Shown one piece after another: positions 36,867-46,395 of a stretch of 63,665 nucleotides of DNA; position 1 is the stretch's first letter, and every line of letters starts with the position of its first letter. The notes beneath the pieces were generated by a model. It worked only from the letters and a program-made list of their open reading frames with translations, did no database searches and had not been told where the DNA came from. Position numbers and translations under genes: made by a program. The stretch spans positions 2,924,544 to 2,988,208 of the forward strand of contig NZ_CM001773.1 in NCBI RefSeq assembly GCF_000314895.2, written 5' to 3'. The stretch is from Providencia sneebia DSM 19967. GTDB taxonomy: Bacteria; Pseudomonadota; Gammaproteobacteria; Enterobacterales; Enterobacteriaceae.

Positions 36867-36879
36867 GCCAGCTCCACCA
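36867..36879 (+). repeat. Attachment site: ssrA 3'-end copy (right end of island 1 / left end of island 2)
   Basis: Exact copy of the last 13 bases of ssrA (GCCAGCTCCACCA). The following bases (AAATTATCTTCTAAGGACGTCC, then the GCCCGC terminator) resemble what follows ssrA at CP4-57-type insertions in E. coli. A P4/CP4-57-like integrase starts 180 bases further on. The site therefore separates two tandem elements that use the same target. Confidence 0.75.
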
Positions 36880-36911
36880 AATTATCTTCTAAGGACGTCC
36901 AAAGAAGACTG

Positions 36912-36948
36912 AAAAGCCCGCTAACTCAATGAGTTGCGGGCTTTTTTA
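36912..36948 (+). terminator. Rho-independent terminator (displaced ssrA-type)
   Basis: AAAAGCCCGC pairs with GCGGGCTTTT (36936-36945) around an AT-rich loop, followed by TTTATG. The same kind of GCCCGC stem follows ssrA beside CP4-57 in E. coli. Confidence 0.85.
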
Positions 36949-36989
36949 TGTCCTAAACTGTCCTATTTTATCCCACCCAAGCTAATTCT

Positions 36990-37047
36990 TTTAGGCCCAT
37001 TGATAGGCCCAACGAAAAGAACTAACATCTTTGTTGGGCCTAAACGC
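36990..37047. repeat. Integrase arm-type repeats (left end of island 2)
   Basis: TTTAGGCCCATTGATAGGCCCAACG and, inverted, TTGGGCCTAAACG flank the integrase start. The paired TAGGCCCA motif recurs at 61001-61028. This is the expected pattern for P4-type integrase arm sites and ties the two ends of the island together. Confidence 0.65.
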
Positions 37048-37060
37048 ATGGAGATTTTTC

Positions 37061-38281
37061 ATGGCAAGAAAAACTAAGCCATTAACCGATACCGAAATCA
37101 AAGCAGCTAAACCGCAGGACAAGGACTATCAGCTGTATGATGGTGATGGACTCACACTGCTAATCAAATCTAGCGGAAGCAAGTTATGGCAATTCCGTTA
37201 CTACCGCCCGTATACAAAACAAAGGACCAAACAAAGTTTTGGGGCCTACCCTGCTGTCACCCTTTCAGATGCTAGAAAACTTAGAGCAGAGTCTCGCTCA
37301 TTACTGGCAAAAGATATTGACCCTCAAGAATATCAAAGAGATCAAATAAGAAACTCTCAAGAGGCTAAAACCAATACCTTCCAACTTGTCGCTGAACGTT
37401 GGTGGGAAGTAAAGAAGTCCACCGTAACCGAAGATTACGGTAATGATATTTGGCGCTCACTTGAACGAGATGTCTTTCCCGCTATAGGTGATATCAGTGT
37501 TACCGATATCAAAGCCCATATATTGGTCCAAGCAATACAACCGGTTCAAGCTAGAGGTGCGCTAGAAACGGTTCGTCGCCTATGTCAGCGTATCAACGAA
37601 GTGATGATCTATGCTCAAAATACTGGCTTAATTGATGCTGTACCTAGTATCAATATTGGCAAAGCTTTTGAAAAGCCTAAGAAAAAGAATATGCCAAGTA
37701 TTCCCCCTGATCAGCTACCAAAGCTCATGCAGACAATGCGTACAGCTAGTATTAGCCTATCTACTCGATGCCTGTTCATGTGGCAGCTACTCACCATCTC
37801 GCGCCCTGCTGAAGCCGCTGAAACCCGTTGGGATGAAATCAACTTTGAGACTAAGGAATGGAAGATACCTGCTGTTAGAATGAAAATGAACCGTGAGCAC
37901 ACAGTTCCATTGTCTGATGCTGCTTTAGCTATTTTAGAGCTCATGAAACCACTCAGTGGTAACCGTGAGTTTATCTTTCCTAGCCGTATCAAGCCTACTC
38001 AGCCAATGAATAGCCAAACTGTCAATGCTGCATTAAAACGCGCCGGGTTTGGTGGCGTATTGGTTTCTCACGGCCTACGCTCAATTGCTAGTACCGCTCT
38101 CAATGAGCACGGTTTCCCACCTGATGTGATTGAAGCAGCCCTCGCCCACGTTGATAAAAACGAAGTTAGACGCGCCTATATCCTGACAATAGAGAACTTC
38201 CCTCGGTGTGGCGTTTCGGGCGTCATGACGCCGCAGATAAACCGATGGTCGATGCCGCAAAATTATCTTTTGAACTGCTGA
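37061..38281 (+). pseudogene. P4/CP4-57-type integrase, 3' truncated
   Basis: From ATG 37061 (GGAG upstream) the product MARKTKPLTDTEIKAAKPQD... has the DUF4102 arm-binding domain, core domain and catalytic residues: Arg in 'LLTISRPAEAAETRW', 'SHGLRSIASTALNE', 'ALAHVDKNEVRRAY' with the nucleophile Tyr. Right after VRRAY the sequence departs from the family (normally NRSDYLEQRRPMM...) and runs for about 40 unrelated residues in a frame different from that of the mcrC remnant beyond the joint. The last 25-40 residues are thus lost by a deletion whose joint is near 38180. Activity is doubtful. Confidence 0.88.
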
Positions 38282-38868
38282 TGCCAACCGAAGATCGTGG
38301 GCGACATCTTTTACCCGCCCCCTCAGATAATCTTTACTGGATGAGAAGGTTGTTTGAAAAAGGTATTGCGGGATTTTATCGTGTACACCTGGCCAAAACA
38401 ACCTGGCGGATCTCTGCAGGGAAAGAGCTGAAATGGGCGATTAGTGGTCAGAGTGCGGGCAGCGCAGCGATTTTTCCGACGATGAAGTCAGACATTATTC
38501 TAGAGCACAAGATGGCCCAGCAGCGCATTATTATCGATACCAAGTTTAATGCGATCTTGACAAAGGGCTGGTATCGGGAACAATCGCTACGTAATAACTA
38601 TATTTATCAATTATATACCTACCTTAGAACACAGGAAAGCAAGGCGGACCCACTTTCACTTAATGCCGCAGGCCTTCTTCTTCATCCAGCTGTTGGCTAT
38701 ATGCTCAATGAGTATGTTACCACTCAGGGACATAAAATCCATTTTGCTACAGTAGATATGGCGGTAGATGCTAAAACAATTAAAAAACAATTACTAAAAT
38801 TAGCCCATAACTGTGCAGGAGTCACGGCTGATAACTTACCACTTCATAAAGCAATGACTGCAATATAA
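38180..38868 (+). pseudogene. McrC fragment (5-methylcytosine restriction subunit), 5' truncated
   Basis: The frame from about 38180 (visible from GTG 38206) encodes the C-terminal half of McrC. It includes the PD-(D/E)xK-type nuclease core: 'MKSDIILEHKMAQQRIIIDT' followed by KFN and 'YQLYTYLRTQE'. McrC is the nuclease partner of the McrB GTPase, which cuts DNA with methylated cytosine. Here mcrB and the N-terminal part of mcrC are gone, replaced by the truncated integrase, so the system is dead. The gene end is intact. Confidence 0.8.
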
Positions 38869-39161
38869 TCTACTATTGCAGTCACTTAGCTGTTATCCAA
38901 ACTTAATCATCACATAACGCGCTGCGGTATATCATCCTGCCCATATATTGACATATCCTAGGAGCTCGCCCGTTTTTCACTCAAAATCCCCCCGTTAACT
39001 CATGTCTACTCAAAAAACAGACTTAACATAGGATAATTTTCGTTTTCCAATTGGTCTCCTGGGTACGTAAAATTTCCCTTAATCTTCACAAGCCTACCTC
39101 GATAGAGCCTGTTATAATTAGGTTTTACAATTTTAAGACCTTCTGAGGATAACAAATACCA

Positions 39162-41360
39162 ATGAAATCACCGGAAATCCAGCTCAAGGCGCTGAATAAT
39201 ACTTTGCGTCGTTTACGTGGGGCCTGTTCCGCACTTGACGGCGAAGAGCTTGATGAAAAATTACTTGAAGTCATGCGACGACTGCTGCTTGCTGAAGTGC
39301 TCGCCGATACCTGGATTGTGGCTATAGGGGGCTCGCAAGGAGCGGGTAAAACGACTCTGATGGCGAGCCTGTATGGCCTGCATCAAGACTGCAGCGGCTG
39401 GTTACGTAGCAATGAAGGACGCGGCGAGAAAATGCCAGTCTTAATCCTCGAGAGTTCTAAGACTGAAGTACCTCAGGGTTATGTCCGCCGCCTAGTCGAA
39501 ACTGGAAATGATTTGACACTAGAGGATATCAGCGTCGACGTCAACGAGTTTCAGCGAGCGGTCTGCGATCCTGATGCGGGGGATTTACTGCCAGTATTGA
39601 AAGTACCGCAGCGTTATTTTACACGCAATAATCAGGCCTGGTTACTGCTGCCTGGCTATGAAAAACAAGAGCGTGAAAATCGTGAATGGCAAGAACTAAT
39701 GCGTCAGGCAATGATCGCGGCAGGCGGTTGTATCATCGTAACCGACGAAACTCGACTGGCAAACCAGCAGCAGCTCGAAATCGTCAAAGATATGCTGGAA
39801 AAAGAGCTTAAGGACTGTAAACCTTATATTGTCATCTCCAAGACAGAAGCGTATCGCCATAATCCACAACGGCAAGCTGAATTAAGAAAAAGCGCGGCTG
39901 AAACCTTCAATGTCGCTGCCGAATATACGGATAACAATATTATTTTAACCGGCACCGACGATCCGGAATACATAACAGAATGGATGCCGCACCTGTGCCG
40001 AGCCATTAATGACCTTAACTTTTCCGGACAAACCAACCGTTATCTCCAGTTAACCCACCTTGCTGGGATTGTCAGTAAGGATCTGCCCCGCGTCATGAAT
40101 ATGATCCGTACTCAGTCACGTCTATATTACCACAGTGATAAAGGTAGCCAGGATGATGGCTGTCAGGTTCTGGCGGAAGTACTAGAAGTGTTTGACGACG
40201 CCGTACAGGAACTAAGAGAAGAGCACACCAAAAAGGTGAAAGCGTGTATCGCTAAAACCTTTGAAGCGGCGAAGGTTAACATGGACCGCAGGCTGGTCAA
40301 GGACCATGAGGGATTTGCCAACTGGATATCGAATGCATTTGATACCACCAGTGAAACAAAAGGCAAATTACAGAAACTGGTTCAGGATTCATGGGAGGAC
40401 GCATCAGCTGGTTTCTTCAATGACTATGTGAACAGCTTGCAACAATTGACGGCGGCAAAACTCAAGCCCATGCCAAACGGCAACAATCGCCCAAACTTGC
40501 TTGCATCACCAAAGCTAGAGAAGCTGATAACACTTGGCTATATGAATAGCGCCGGGCAGCCTATACAGCACGAACAGCTGGATGCAGAAAAAATAAGTAA
40601 TATCAAAATGTTGTTAAATCATGGTGCCACATCGAATGGGCAAAATACCACGGTGATGAATAAACAGCTCAGGAAAAGCGTGGAATTGATCCCAGTGCTC
40701 TCGCTGGAGTACACTCGCCTTGTGTACGCCATGCCTGAAATTTGCAAAGAGCTGCGACCTTACGTCACACTTGAGCAGTACGATGGTGAGACATCCGCAG
40801 GTAACGTCGCTGCAGAAGGGGTTCAAACCCTCAACGCAGGAGTTGATCTTGGCAAGACCGCAATAAAATCACTGGCGGCAGTGCTGGCGATTGACATTGT
40901 CAGCGACGGTGATTCCGATATCCTTGGCGCGCTCTTTGGCCAGGATCAATCTTCTATTGACCAAACGGGTTCACCCCTTCCCCCCGCACCAGTGATAATG
41001 CATCCTGCTGCCGTTGCGGTAACCGCCGTTGTGGCGGCGGCCTACGTGACCGTGTCTGCGGTAACACGAATGCGCACCTTCGAGAAAAAAGCGAGCTCTC
41101 AGGCACACACCATGCTTGCCAGCGTTCATGATCACCATATTGAGCATTTACGCAGTCAGTTCGATGATACGATGAATGCGGCACGTAAGCGGATTAGCGA
41201 AACGTTACGTACGCGTTATCACATGGACGAAATACTGATGCGCAAGGATCGGCTCGCCAAAGCCATTGCCGATGTGAATACCCTTATCAGCGACCTGCGT
41301 TCTGAGCTGGGTCCATCGGCTTCGGGTCTACAAGTGTTAATAACCAACCACGGTGAGTGA
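39162..41360 (+). CDS. Large P-loop (dynamin/GTPase-like) protein with membrane segment
   Basis: 732 residues. Walker A is 'GGSQGAGKTTLMASL' (about 56-70). The position of the G3 motif reads 'LLLPGYEKQ' rather than DxxG. 'YIVISKTEAYRHNP' could serve as G4. Long helical regions follow. A hydrophobic stretch near 610-640 ('AAVAVTAVVAAAYVTVSAVT') and a helical C-terminus give an overall dynamin-like plan. Higher GC than neighbours suggests a separate origin. It overlaps or abuts a downstream gene that is truncated (41362), so it was probably half of a two-gene unit. Neighbouring mcrC and defence genes make an anti-phage role plausible; the exact family is not recognised. Confidence 0.65.
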   Translation: MKSPEIQLKALNNTLRRLRGACSALDGEELDEKLLEVMRRLLLAEVLADTWIVAIGGSQGAGKTTLMASLYGLHQDCSGWLRSNEGRGEKMPVLILESSKTEVPQGYVRRLVETGNDLTLEDISVDVNEFQRAVCDPDAGDLLPVLKVPQRYFTRNNQAWLLLPGYEKQERENREWQELMRQAMIAAGGCIIVTDETRLANQQQLEIVKDMLEKELKDCKPYIVISKTEAYRHNPQRQAELRKSAAETFNVAAEYTDNNIILTGTDDPEYITEWMPHLCRAINDLNFSGQTNRYLQLTHLAGIVSKDLPRVMNMIRTQSRLYYHSDKGSQDDGCQVLAEVLEVFDDAVQELREEHTKKVKACIAKTFEAAKVNMDRRLVKDHEGFANWISNAFDTTSETKGKLQKLVQDSWEDASAGFFNDYVNSLQQLTAAKLKPMPNGNNRPNLLASPKLEKLITLGYMNSAGQPIQHEQLDAEKISNIKMLLNHGATSNGQNTTVMNKQLRKSVELIPVLSLEYTRLVYAMPEICKELRPYVTLEQYDGETSAGNVAAEGVQTLNAGVDLGKTAIKSLAAVLAIDIVSDGDSDILGALFGQDQSSIDQTGSPLPPAPVIMHPAAVAVTAVVAAAYVTVSAVTRMRTFEKKASSQAHTMLASVHDHHIEHLRSQFDDTMNAARKRISETLRTRYHMDEILMRKDRLAKAIADVNTLISDLRSELGPSASGLQVLITNHGE

Positions 41361-41361
41361 G

Positions 41362-41562
41362 ATGACGTCCTGGAAGGTTATAAATTATTGGCAGCAGTTA
41401 GAGTCACGGCAGTTAGAGTGGGCTTTTCGCGCCTACGATCGGCTGATTAAGAGCTTAAGTCATGACGTTCTCTTACCCAAGCATAATAAGGGAGTGCTGG
41501 TGTACCTGAACGCCCCGTACGATGATGTGCTGCTCTCAGTTGGCTTTTTAGTGACTCGATAA
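41362..41562 (+). pseudogene. 5' fragment of the partner gene of the P-loop protein
   Basis: The ATG at 41362 follows the previous stop at once (TGAGATG). About 34 residues (MTSWKVINYWQQLESRQLEW...LIKSLSH) look native. The rest of the frame, to 41562, overlaps and is antisense to the Gp2-like gene and is a junction artefact. The original gene was cut at about 41460-41466. Not recognised. Confidence 0.6.
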
Positions 41563-41809
41563 AACGGGTAATGGCTCGTTCATCCGTGCGTTGAAAACAT
41601 ATAGGCATATCTGGGGCATCAGGACTACTATCCTGAGCGAATCGTAAATCAACTCGGATTGCAAATACTCGGTTATGGTGTTCTAGTGTATTCTCAACCA
41701 CTGCCAGTAATCGACGAAGGATATAATACGATATCGAGGAATCATAGCGATCACTCGCGATAGTTATCAGTTGATCCAATTCTGTTTTAGTTAATGCATA
41801 AGATGACAT
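41447..41809 (-). pseudogene. YagK/YfjJ (inovirus Gp2-like) protein, C-terminally truncated
   Basis: 120 residues. The Gp2/YfjJ family segment is 'VFAIRVDLRFAQDSSPDAPD' then 'CFQRTDERAITRFIESLKSQ' and 'PYYAWVRERH'. Full proteins of this family have about 200 residues and continue with a His-rich replication-initiator-like region; here the frame ends by chance after the joint near 41465. In satellite prophages it follows alpA and yfjI-like genes, as here. Confidence 0.8.
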
Positions 41810-42113
41810 TTTTATTACCTTACTATCATAGAAATAGCGATATCTGTATTCGTGTTTAAGTACCTATCGCATCCATAACACTATAAGTTATAGACACAAT
41901 AGGTACGGTGATTAAATAAACATTGCTTTGTTGATTGATAGGTGTTATTATTATAAATTAGTATTGTATTTAGTAAGATGATATATATTACCTATACCGA
42001 CATCATTCCATTTAATAAAAGACAGACTCCCCCCTCCCCAAAGCCGCAATAAACCTCGCTTGGTGATATAATTCTACTCACTGATATTATTAAAAATAAC
42101 TCTGAAGTTATCC
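41810..42113. other. No gene recognised
   Basis: 300 AT-rich bases between two leftward satellite genes. It contains a run of C (CCCCCCTCCCC at about 42029) but no frame or clear terminator. Confidence 0.35.
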
Positions 42114-43607
42114 TTATCTTGGTGAGTTATTGAGTATGAATACTCCTCTGCTACTCAACGGAATATTCAATCGTTCGGCTAGCTCTTCAGGTGTCATTCT
42201 TGCCCCCGTAAACTTGACATAGTTAATCCCATTTTTTTCGAATAATTGAACTTTAGCTTCCTGCTGTAGTTTTTCTAATGCAGGCCGCAAACGGTCAGAG
42301 CGTCTCAGTGAATAAGGGCCATTTTTAATGATATCATTTCGCCTAAAATCATAAGATTTATTACTGACAAGATGCTCCTCCAACCATAACAGGAGTTTTT
42401 CAGCATCACTAGGCTCCCTCGTTTCATCAGTTTTAGCGATAAAGTGATTGAGATACCACTGTGTGATATAAAATGCCGCATTCAAGGTTTCTTTTGTGAT
42501 CAGCGTTGAATTCGGTGTCATAAAAACCTGCATCACTGCCGCAATTCTCGACGCATGTTCCATATAGCGCGCAATAAAATCCTCATAATGTGAAAATGCC
42601 GTGTCCTGCTTTATACAATCTGATATGATTCGCTGCTGTTCATACCAGTATTTTTGTGCCTCCACCGTTAATGTGATACACTGACGTTCACCACCATACT
42701 CTCTTCGCAATGCAGACTTGTCTAAGTGCGCGATCAAAACGGAAGAGAAGGCATCAAATGCATGCGCGTCTAATCGTAAAGTGTTCAGGTCATCCAACCT
42801 AGTTAATGAATTGTTCAAATCCACGAATAAAAAACGGGCTAGCCCACCAGAATATCGAAACTTCGTGCCTTTTTTCCTCAAATAATGATTAAACAATTCC
42901 GGCTGTAACATTAACAAGATGCTAAAACGGGCATCTGAAATAAAGTCGCTGTCGCGTGAAACACGGCTCACCGAAATACTCTCTCCACACCAGAGTGAAT
43001 TTAATAACGAAATTTTATGAAATAGATTGCCGTCAAACAAAGCCCCTGCTTCATCTGAGGCCAGTGTTAACACTGGATACCCTTGCCCTAATTCCCGAGT
43101 TAATGCCTCGCTGGTGGGATCATTGATAATTAAACGCCTTTGAACCGGCTTAACAGGCGCTTGTTGTAGGCATTCATCTAACTGACGACGAGCCTCAGCC
43201 ACATCACCGTTATCCTTAAACATTTTTTGATAATGTTTCTCATGAGCTTTTAGCTCTATTTTCCAAATAGCCTCATGCCGTTGATACTCCGCCTGTGCTG
43301 AACCATATTCTCTTTTTTGTGCTTCTTCCCACTGAATAACCGGTGCTATCAACATTCTGAATACCGTCGTCTTTTTACTGCCCGACTTGGCGAGCACAAG
43401 CGTATAAAGTGAAGTGGGATAGCGAATCCCTTGGATAGGTTGAACATCAAAGTTATCGTGACATCCCATACCCATAACTCCTAATAGGGTAGGTAAAATA
43501 ATATCTGTGCTAGCCCCTGTTTGAGCGTGTATGTGCCCGATCAACTGCTGAAAAAATTCAGGTAAAAATTTCAACTGCAAACATAGTTCTGGATTGCCAT
43601 TTGACAT
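42114..43607 (-). CDS. YfjI-like DUF3987 protein
   Basis: 497 residues, YfjI family (DUF3987), a usual component of CP4/P4-type satellite elements next to alpA. It has a nucleotide-binding-like 'LVLAKSGSKKTTVFRMLIAP' (P-loop variant, about 70-89), 'ASDEAGALFDGNLFHKISLL' and 'ISDARFSILLMLQPELFNHY'. Such proteins resemble DNA primase/helicase-associated ATPases, but the function is not proven. It begins 29 bases after alpA in the same direction. Confidence 0.85.
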   Translation of the reverse strand: MSNGNPELCLQLKFLPEFFQQLIGHIHAQTGASTDIILPTLLGVMGMGCHDNFDVQPIQGIRYPTSLYTLVLAKSGSKKTTVFRMLIAPVIQWEEAQKREYGSAQAEYQRHEAIWKIELKAHEKHYQKMFKDNGDVAEARRQLDECLQQAPVKPVQRRLIINDPTSEALTRELGQGYPVLTLASDEAGALFDGNLFHKISLLNSLWCGESISVSRVSRDSDFISDARFSILLMLQPELFNHYLRKKGTKFRYSGGLARFLFVDLNNSLTRLDDLNTLRLDAHAFDAFSSVLIAHLDKSALRREYGGERQCITLTVEAQKYWYEQQRIISDCIKQDTAFSHYEDFIARYMEHASRIAAVMQVFMTPNSTLITKETLNAAFYITQWYLNHFIAKTDETREPSDAEKLLLWLEEHLVSNKSYDFRRNDIIKNGPYSLRRSDRLRPALEKLQQEAKVQLFEKNGINYVKFTGARMTPEELAERLNIPLSSRGVFILNNSPR

Positions 43608-43635
43608 TTTTCTTGCTCCTTAATTTGATAGACAA

Positions 43636-43866
43636 TTAAACTTCACGTGAAGCAACCCATTTTTCGATCTCGCTGTATAGCCATCCAACTGATGATATCC
43701 CCAGCTTAATCGGTTTAGGAAAATCCTCATCGTAATACTTCGAGCGAGGGTTTAATTTTTCATAAATACTGGATCTGGATATCCCCAGAATAACGGTTAA
43801 CTCAGTCATACGTAAAATACGTAATGGTGAATTTGTCTGATTTCTAGTTTCTTTTTGGTTGGACAT
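43636..43866 (-). CDS. alpA: AlpA-family regulator
   Basis: 76 residues with the AlpA/excisionase winged-helix: 'ILRMTELTVILGISRSSIYE' (helix-turn-helix), 'KYYDEDFPKPIKLGISSVGW' (wing), 'SEIEKWVASRE'. In CP4-57 AlpA activates the integrase for excision. Here it is divergent from the AT-rich gene at 43957 and leads the yfjI-yfjJ-like operon. Confidence 0.9.
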   Translation of the reverse strand: MSNQKETRNQTNSPLRILRMTELTVILGISRSSIYEKLNPRSKYYDEDFPKPIKLGISSVGWLYSEIEKWVASREV

Positions 43867-43962
43867 CTCATTTTCCTTTGTTGATCCGATGACTTAACTA
43901 GACTTTGCCATAAACAATGAGAAAATATCCCGTAGTAAAATGGAGACCAAAAGGAGATGAAA

Positions 43963-45765
43963 GTGCCTACACACACATTTGCTGAAATGCTGTATAAAGT
44001 TTATGAAATACTTGGACTGTTTAAAAAAAACACGAATAGAAGAGATTTACGTAATCATTCCAATTTTTCATCTCACCAAATGTTTTTTGCGAAAGCTTTA
44101 GATGAAATAATTGATACGATCGACAATCAAGAAAGCCTAGACAAACAAATCAGATTAGTCTTGTTTTACAAATATGAACAGCTATACAATAAATTTGTCA
44201 GTACTAATCTAGTATCGACTTTAAATGCAAAAGAGATAATGATACGTTTTACTGAAATTGTAATACCTGCAGTTATAGCATTAGATATACATATAACACT
44301 TCGTGGCTATAGAAAAGAAGATCCATTCAATTTTTATTATCACATACGTAAATTTTTACTTAGCGAAAAATACAATAAAAATAATGAAGAATTAATATAT
44401 CAGAATGCAAAAAAATATTTAAAAAAATACATAAAGTCGCTGAACTTTGAGCCCTCCATTGATCTCAGCTCAATAATTTCATTAATTGATAATATTAGAA
44501 AAAGCTCTAAACAGAGAACAGCATCAATTAATACAGCAATAGATCAATGCCTCTCAATCGCCAACTTGATGGGATATAAAAAAAGTTATAAATTTGATCT
44601 CCTTAGAGTAGCCTACACCTCAATAAATACATTGCTATTATTTCAAAAAGAAACCAATTTACTTGATTTCGTTTATAATAACTATGAAAAAATCATAAAA
44701 AAAGAAATAAAAGAATATGAACCAATATCAAAGTTAAACAATTATTTGTATGATGGGAAAAATCACTTAATTATATTAGGAATTGAGGACGAAATTGTCG
44801 ATAAAAACTCAACTGAAGTCATTAATAGCATTATTAGTTATTTAGATATTCCTATATTGAATAATCCTATTGTCAAAGATATTATTTACGAAATAGAGCG
44901 TTTTACATTTAATTTAGATTATCTTGTGCCATATTCAAAATCTTATTTTAACCTACTCAAAAGACATCTCAATAAATACGACAAAAATAATATATTGAAA
45001 CCATACTTAACATTTATAGACATAATACTATTATTACAAGATGAAAAAATCGATGCTGCCTTTAATTTTATTAAAAATATAAATAAAAAAAACCTACCCT
45101 TAGGTTTTTTAAACTCAGCCATTTCAACTATTGATTTGGCTTTACAAATAAAATTAAAGAAAAAAACGATAAGAAATGGTTCTTTAATTCCTTTGATTAA
45201 TTCAATTTTAATCACCAATAGCATTTATATAAAATACTACCCCATTGCTTACCACATTGAAAACAATAAAATCAGGGAAAATCCCATTATAAAAAACCCA
45301 AATAATATTATACTAATGCAATCAATAGCAAGATATAACCTCATGATAAGTAAAATAACCGATGAGAAAAATTATAAATTTGATGAAGTTTTCCCTCACG
45401 CAATCAATGGAAGTCTGAATCACCTTGATAAATTACTTGAAAAATTAATTAAACACGTTCTAAATTTCAATATTAAAGATGATGTTATCGCAAAAAAAAT
45501 CATAGAGAAAAAAATATATACGTATTCAAATCTTAATAAAAATCTAATAAACATTCTTAATGATTGTTCATTGTACAACTGTATAGGCTGCCTTTCAATT
45601 CTATATGACTACCTTCAAGCTCCAGGAGAGGAGTTTGAAAATATTCGTCTTTTTATAAGCAAGCCAGAAAAAGAAATCAACAATTTACGTAAAGCATTAC
45701 ATATAGCTGAAAATATATTATATGAAAATAAACAAAAGAAAAAAAGTGCTGTCCTAGATAACTAA
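43963..45765 (+). CDS. AT-rich 600-residue unknown protein
   Basis: About 600 residues from GTG 43963, which has AAGGAG at good spacing; ATG 43957 lies too close to it. It is very lysine/isoleucine/asparagine-rich and almost entirely helical, with no recognised motif. The C-terminal part has a compact cysteine block 'SLYNCIGCLSILYDYLQAPG' followed by 'ISKPEKEINNLRKALHIAEN', and a fragment at 46394 repeats this block, so a two-gene or duplicated family existed. Base composition is far below its neighbours, a sign of transfer. It stands between alpA and island cargo, a usual place for defence genes; role unknown. Confidence 0.6.
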   Translation: MPTHTFAEMLYKVYEILGLFKKNTNRRDLRNHSNFSSHQMFFAKALDEIIDTIDNQESLDKQIRLVLFYKYEQLYNKFVSTNLVSTLNAKEIMIRFTEIVIPAVIALDIHITLRGYRKEDPFNFYYHIRKFLLSEKYNKNNEELIYQNAKKYLKKYIKSLNFEPSIDLSSIISLIDNIRKSSKQRTASINTAIDQCLSIANLMGYKKSYKFDLLRVAYTSINTLLLFQKETNLLDFVYNNYEKIIKKEIKEYEPISKLNNYLYDGKNHLIILGIEDEIVDKNSTEVINSIISYLDIPILNNPIVKDIIYEIERFTFNLDYLVPYSKSYFNLLKRHLNKYDKNNILKPYLTFIDIILLLQDEKIDAAFNFIKNINKKNLPLGFLNSAISTIDLALQIKLKKKTIRNGSLIPLINSILITNSIYIKYYPIAYHIENNKIRENPIIKNPNNIILMQSIARYNLMISKITDEKNYKFDEVFPHAINGSLNHLDKLLEKLIKHVLNFNIKDDVIAKKIIEKKIYTYSNLNKNLINILNDCSLYNCIGCLSILYDYLQAPGEEFENIRLFISKPEKEINNLRKALHIAENILYENKQKKKSAVLDN

Positions 45766-45773
45766 GAACTAAC

Positions 45774-46392
45774 TCCAGAAGGGATTGTCAGAATGTCATA
45801 ACGGGTAATTTCTGAAGGTGAAAATATGACAGTTAGCAGATGATGGCTCAGCGATGAACTCTGGGAAAAAATAGCACTACCTATTGATTGGTCATGGTTG
45901 TCAATGGATGGCTGCATGAGCAAATCACCGCTGGCAGGCTCAAAAAAACAGGCAAGAACCCAACAGACCCCGGGGAAACGGGGCGTAAAGCGCAGTCTGA
46001 TGACTGACGGGAACGGGCTTCCGCTTGCACTGGTTGTCGCCGGAGCAAATACGCACGACATAAAGCTGGTTGCGGATACGCTCGATGCCCTCCAGACGGG
46101 CAGACCCGGCAAGAGGCTACGGTTGAGCATGGACAAAGGGTATGAAGCGGAATGGTTAGGAACGTATCTGAGAAGTCGTCGCGATGAACCTCATATTCAG
46201 TCACGGAAGGATGAATCAGAAGCCATCAAAAACACGGATTTTAAGGCCCACCGCTGGGTTGTAGAGAGAACACACAGTTGGATGAATCGCTACCGTCGTG
46301 TCCTGACTCGTTGGGAGAAGAAGGTCGAGAATTATGAGGCGATGCTGCATTTTGCCTGTGGTATCATTGTCTGGAATAAAATCCTTTTGGAA
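45774..46392 (+). mobile_element. Internally deleted IS5-family element
   Basis: Imperfect terminal repeats TCCAGAAGGGATT (45774-45786) and AATCCTTTTGGA (46381-46392, inverted) bound a 619-base remnant. Full relatives are about 850 bases or more; the section between the first transposase residues (SDELWEKIALPI) and 'DWSWLSMDG' is missing. No target duplication is evident, and the element separates an intact gene from a paralogue lacking its 5' end. This suggests IS-linked deletion. Confidence 0.75.
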
Positions 46393-46395
46393 TAG
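45842..46395 (+). pseudogene. IS5-family transposase, defective
   Basis: DDE transposase remnant. It reads 'LSMDGCMSKSPLAGSKKQAR' (first Asp), 'KRSLMTDGNGLPLALVV' , 'LSMDKGYEAEWLGTYL' (second Asp), 'HRWVVERTHSWMNRYRRVLT' (Glu) and 'NYEAMLHFACGIIVWNKILL'. It lacks about 100 N-terminal residues, so cannot act alone. Confidence 0.85.

Noticed and set aside
36695..36892. 65-codon frame ending in the ssrA-end repeat
   Set aside because: No ribosome site, no recognisable content, and it reads through the attachment repeat.
45881..46204. Minus-strand frames over the IS5 remnant
   Set aside because: They mirror the transposase gene, whose DDE motifs are on the plus strand.
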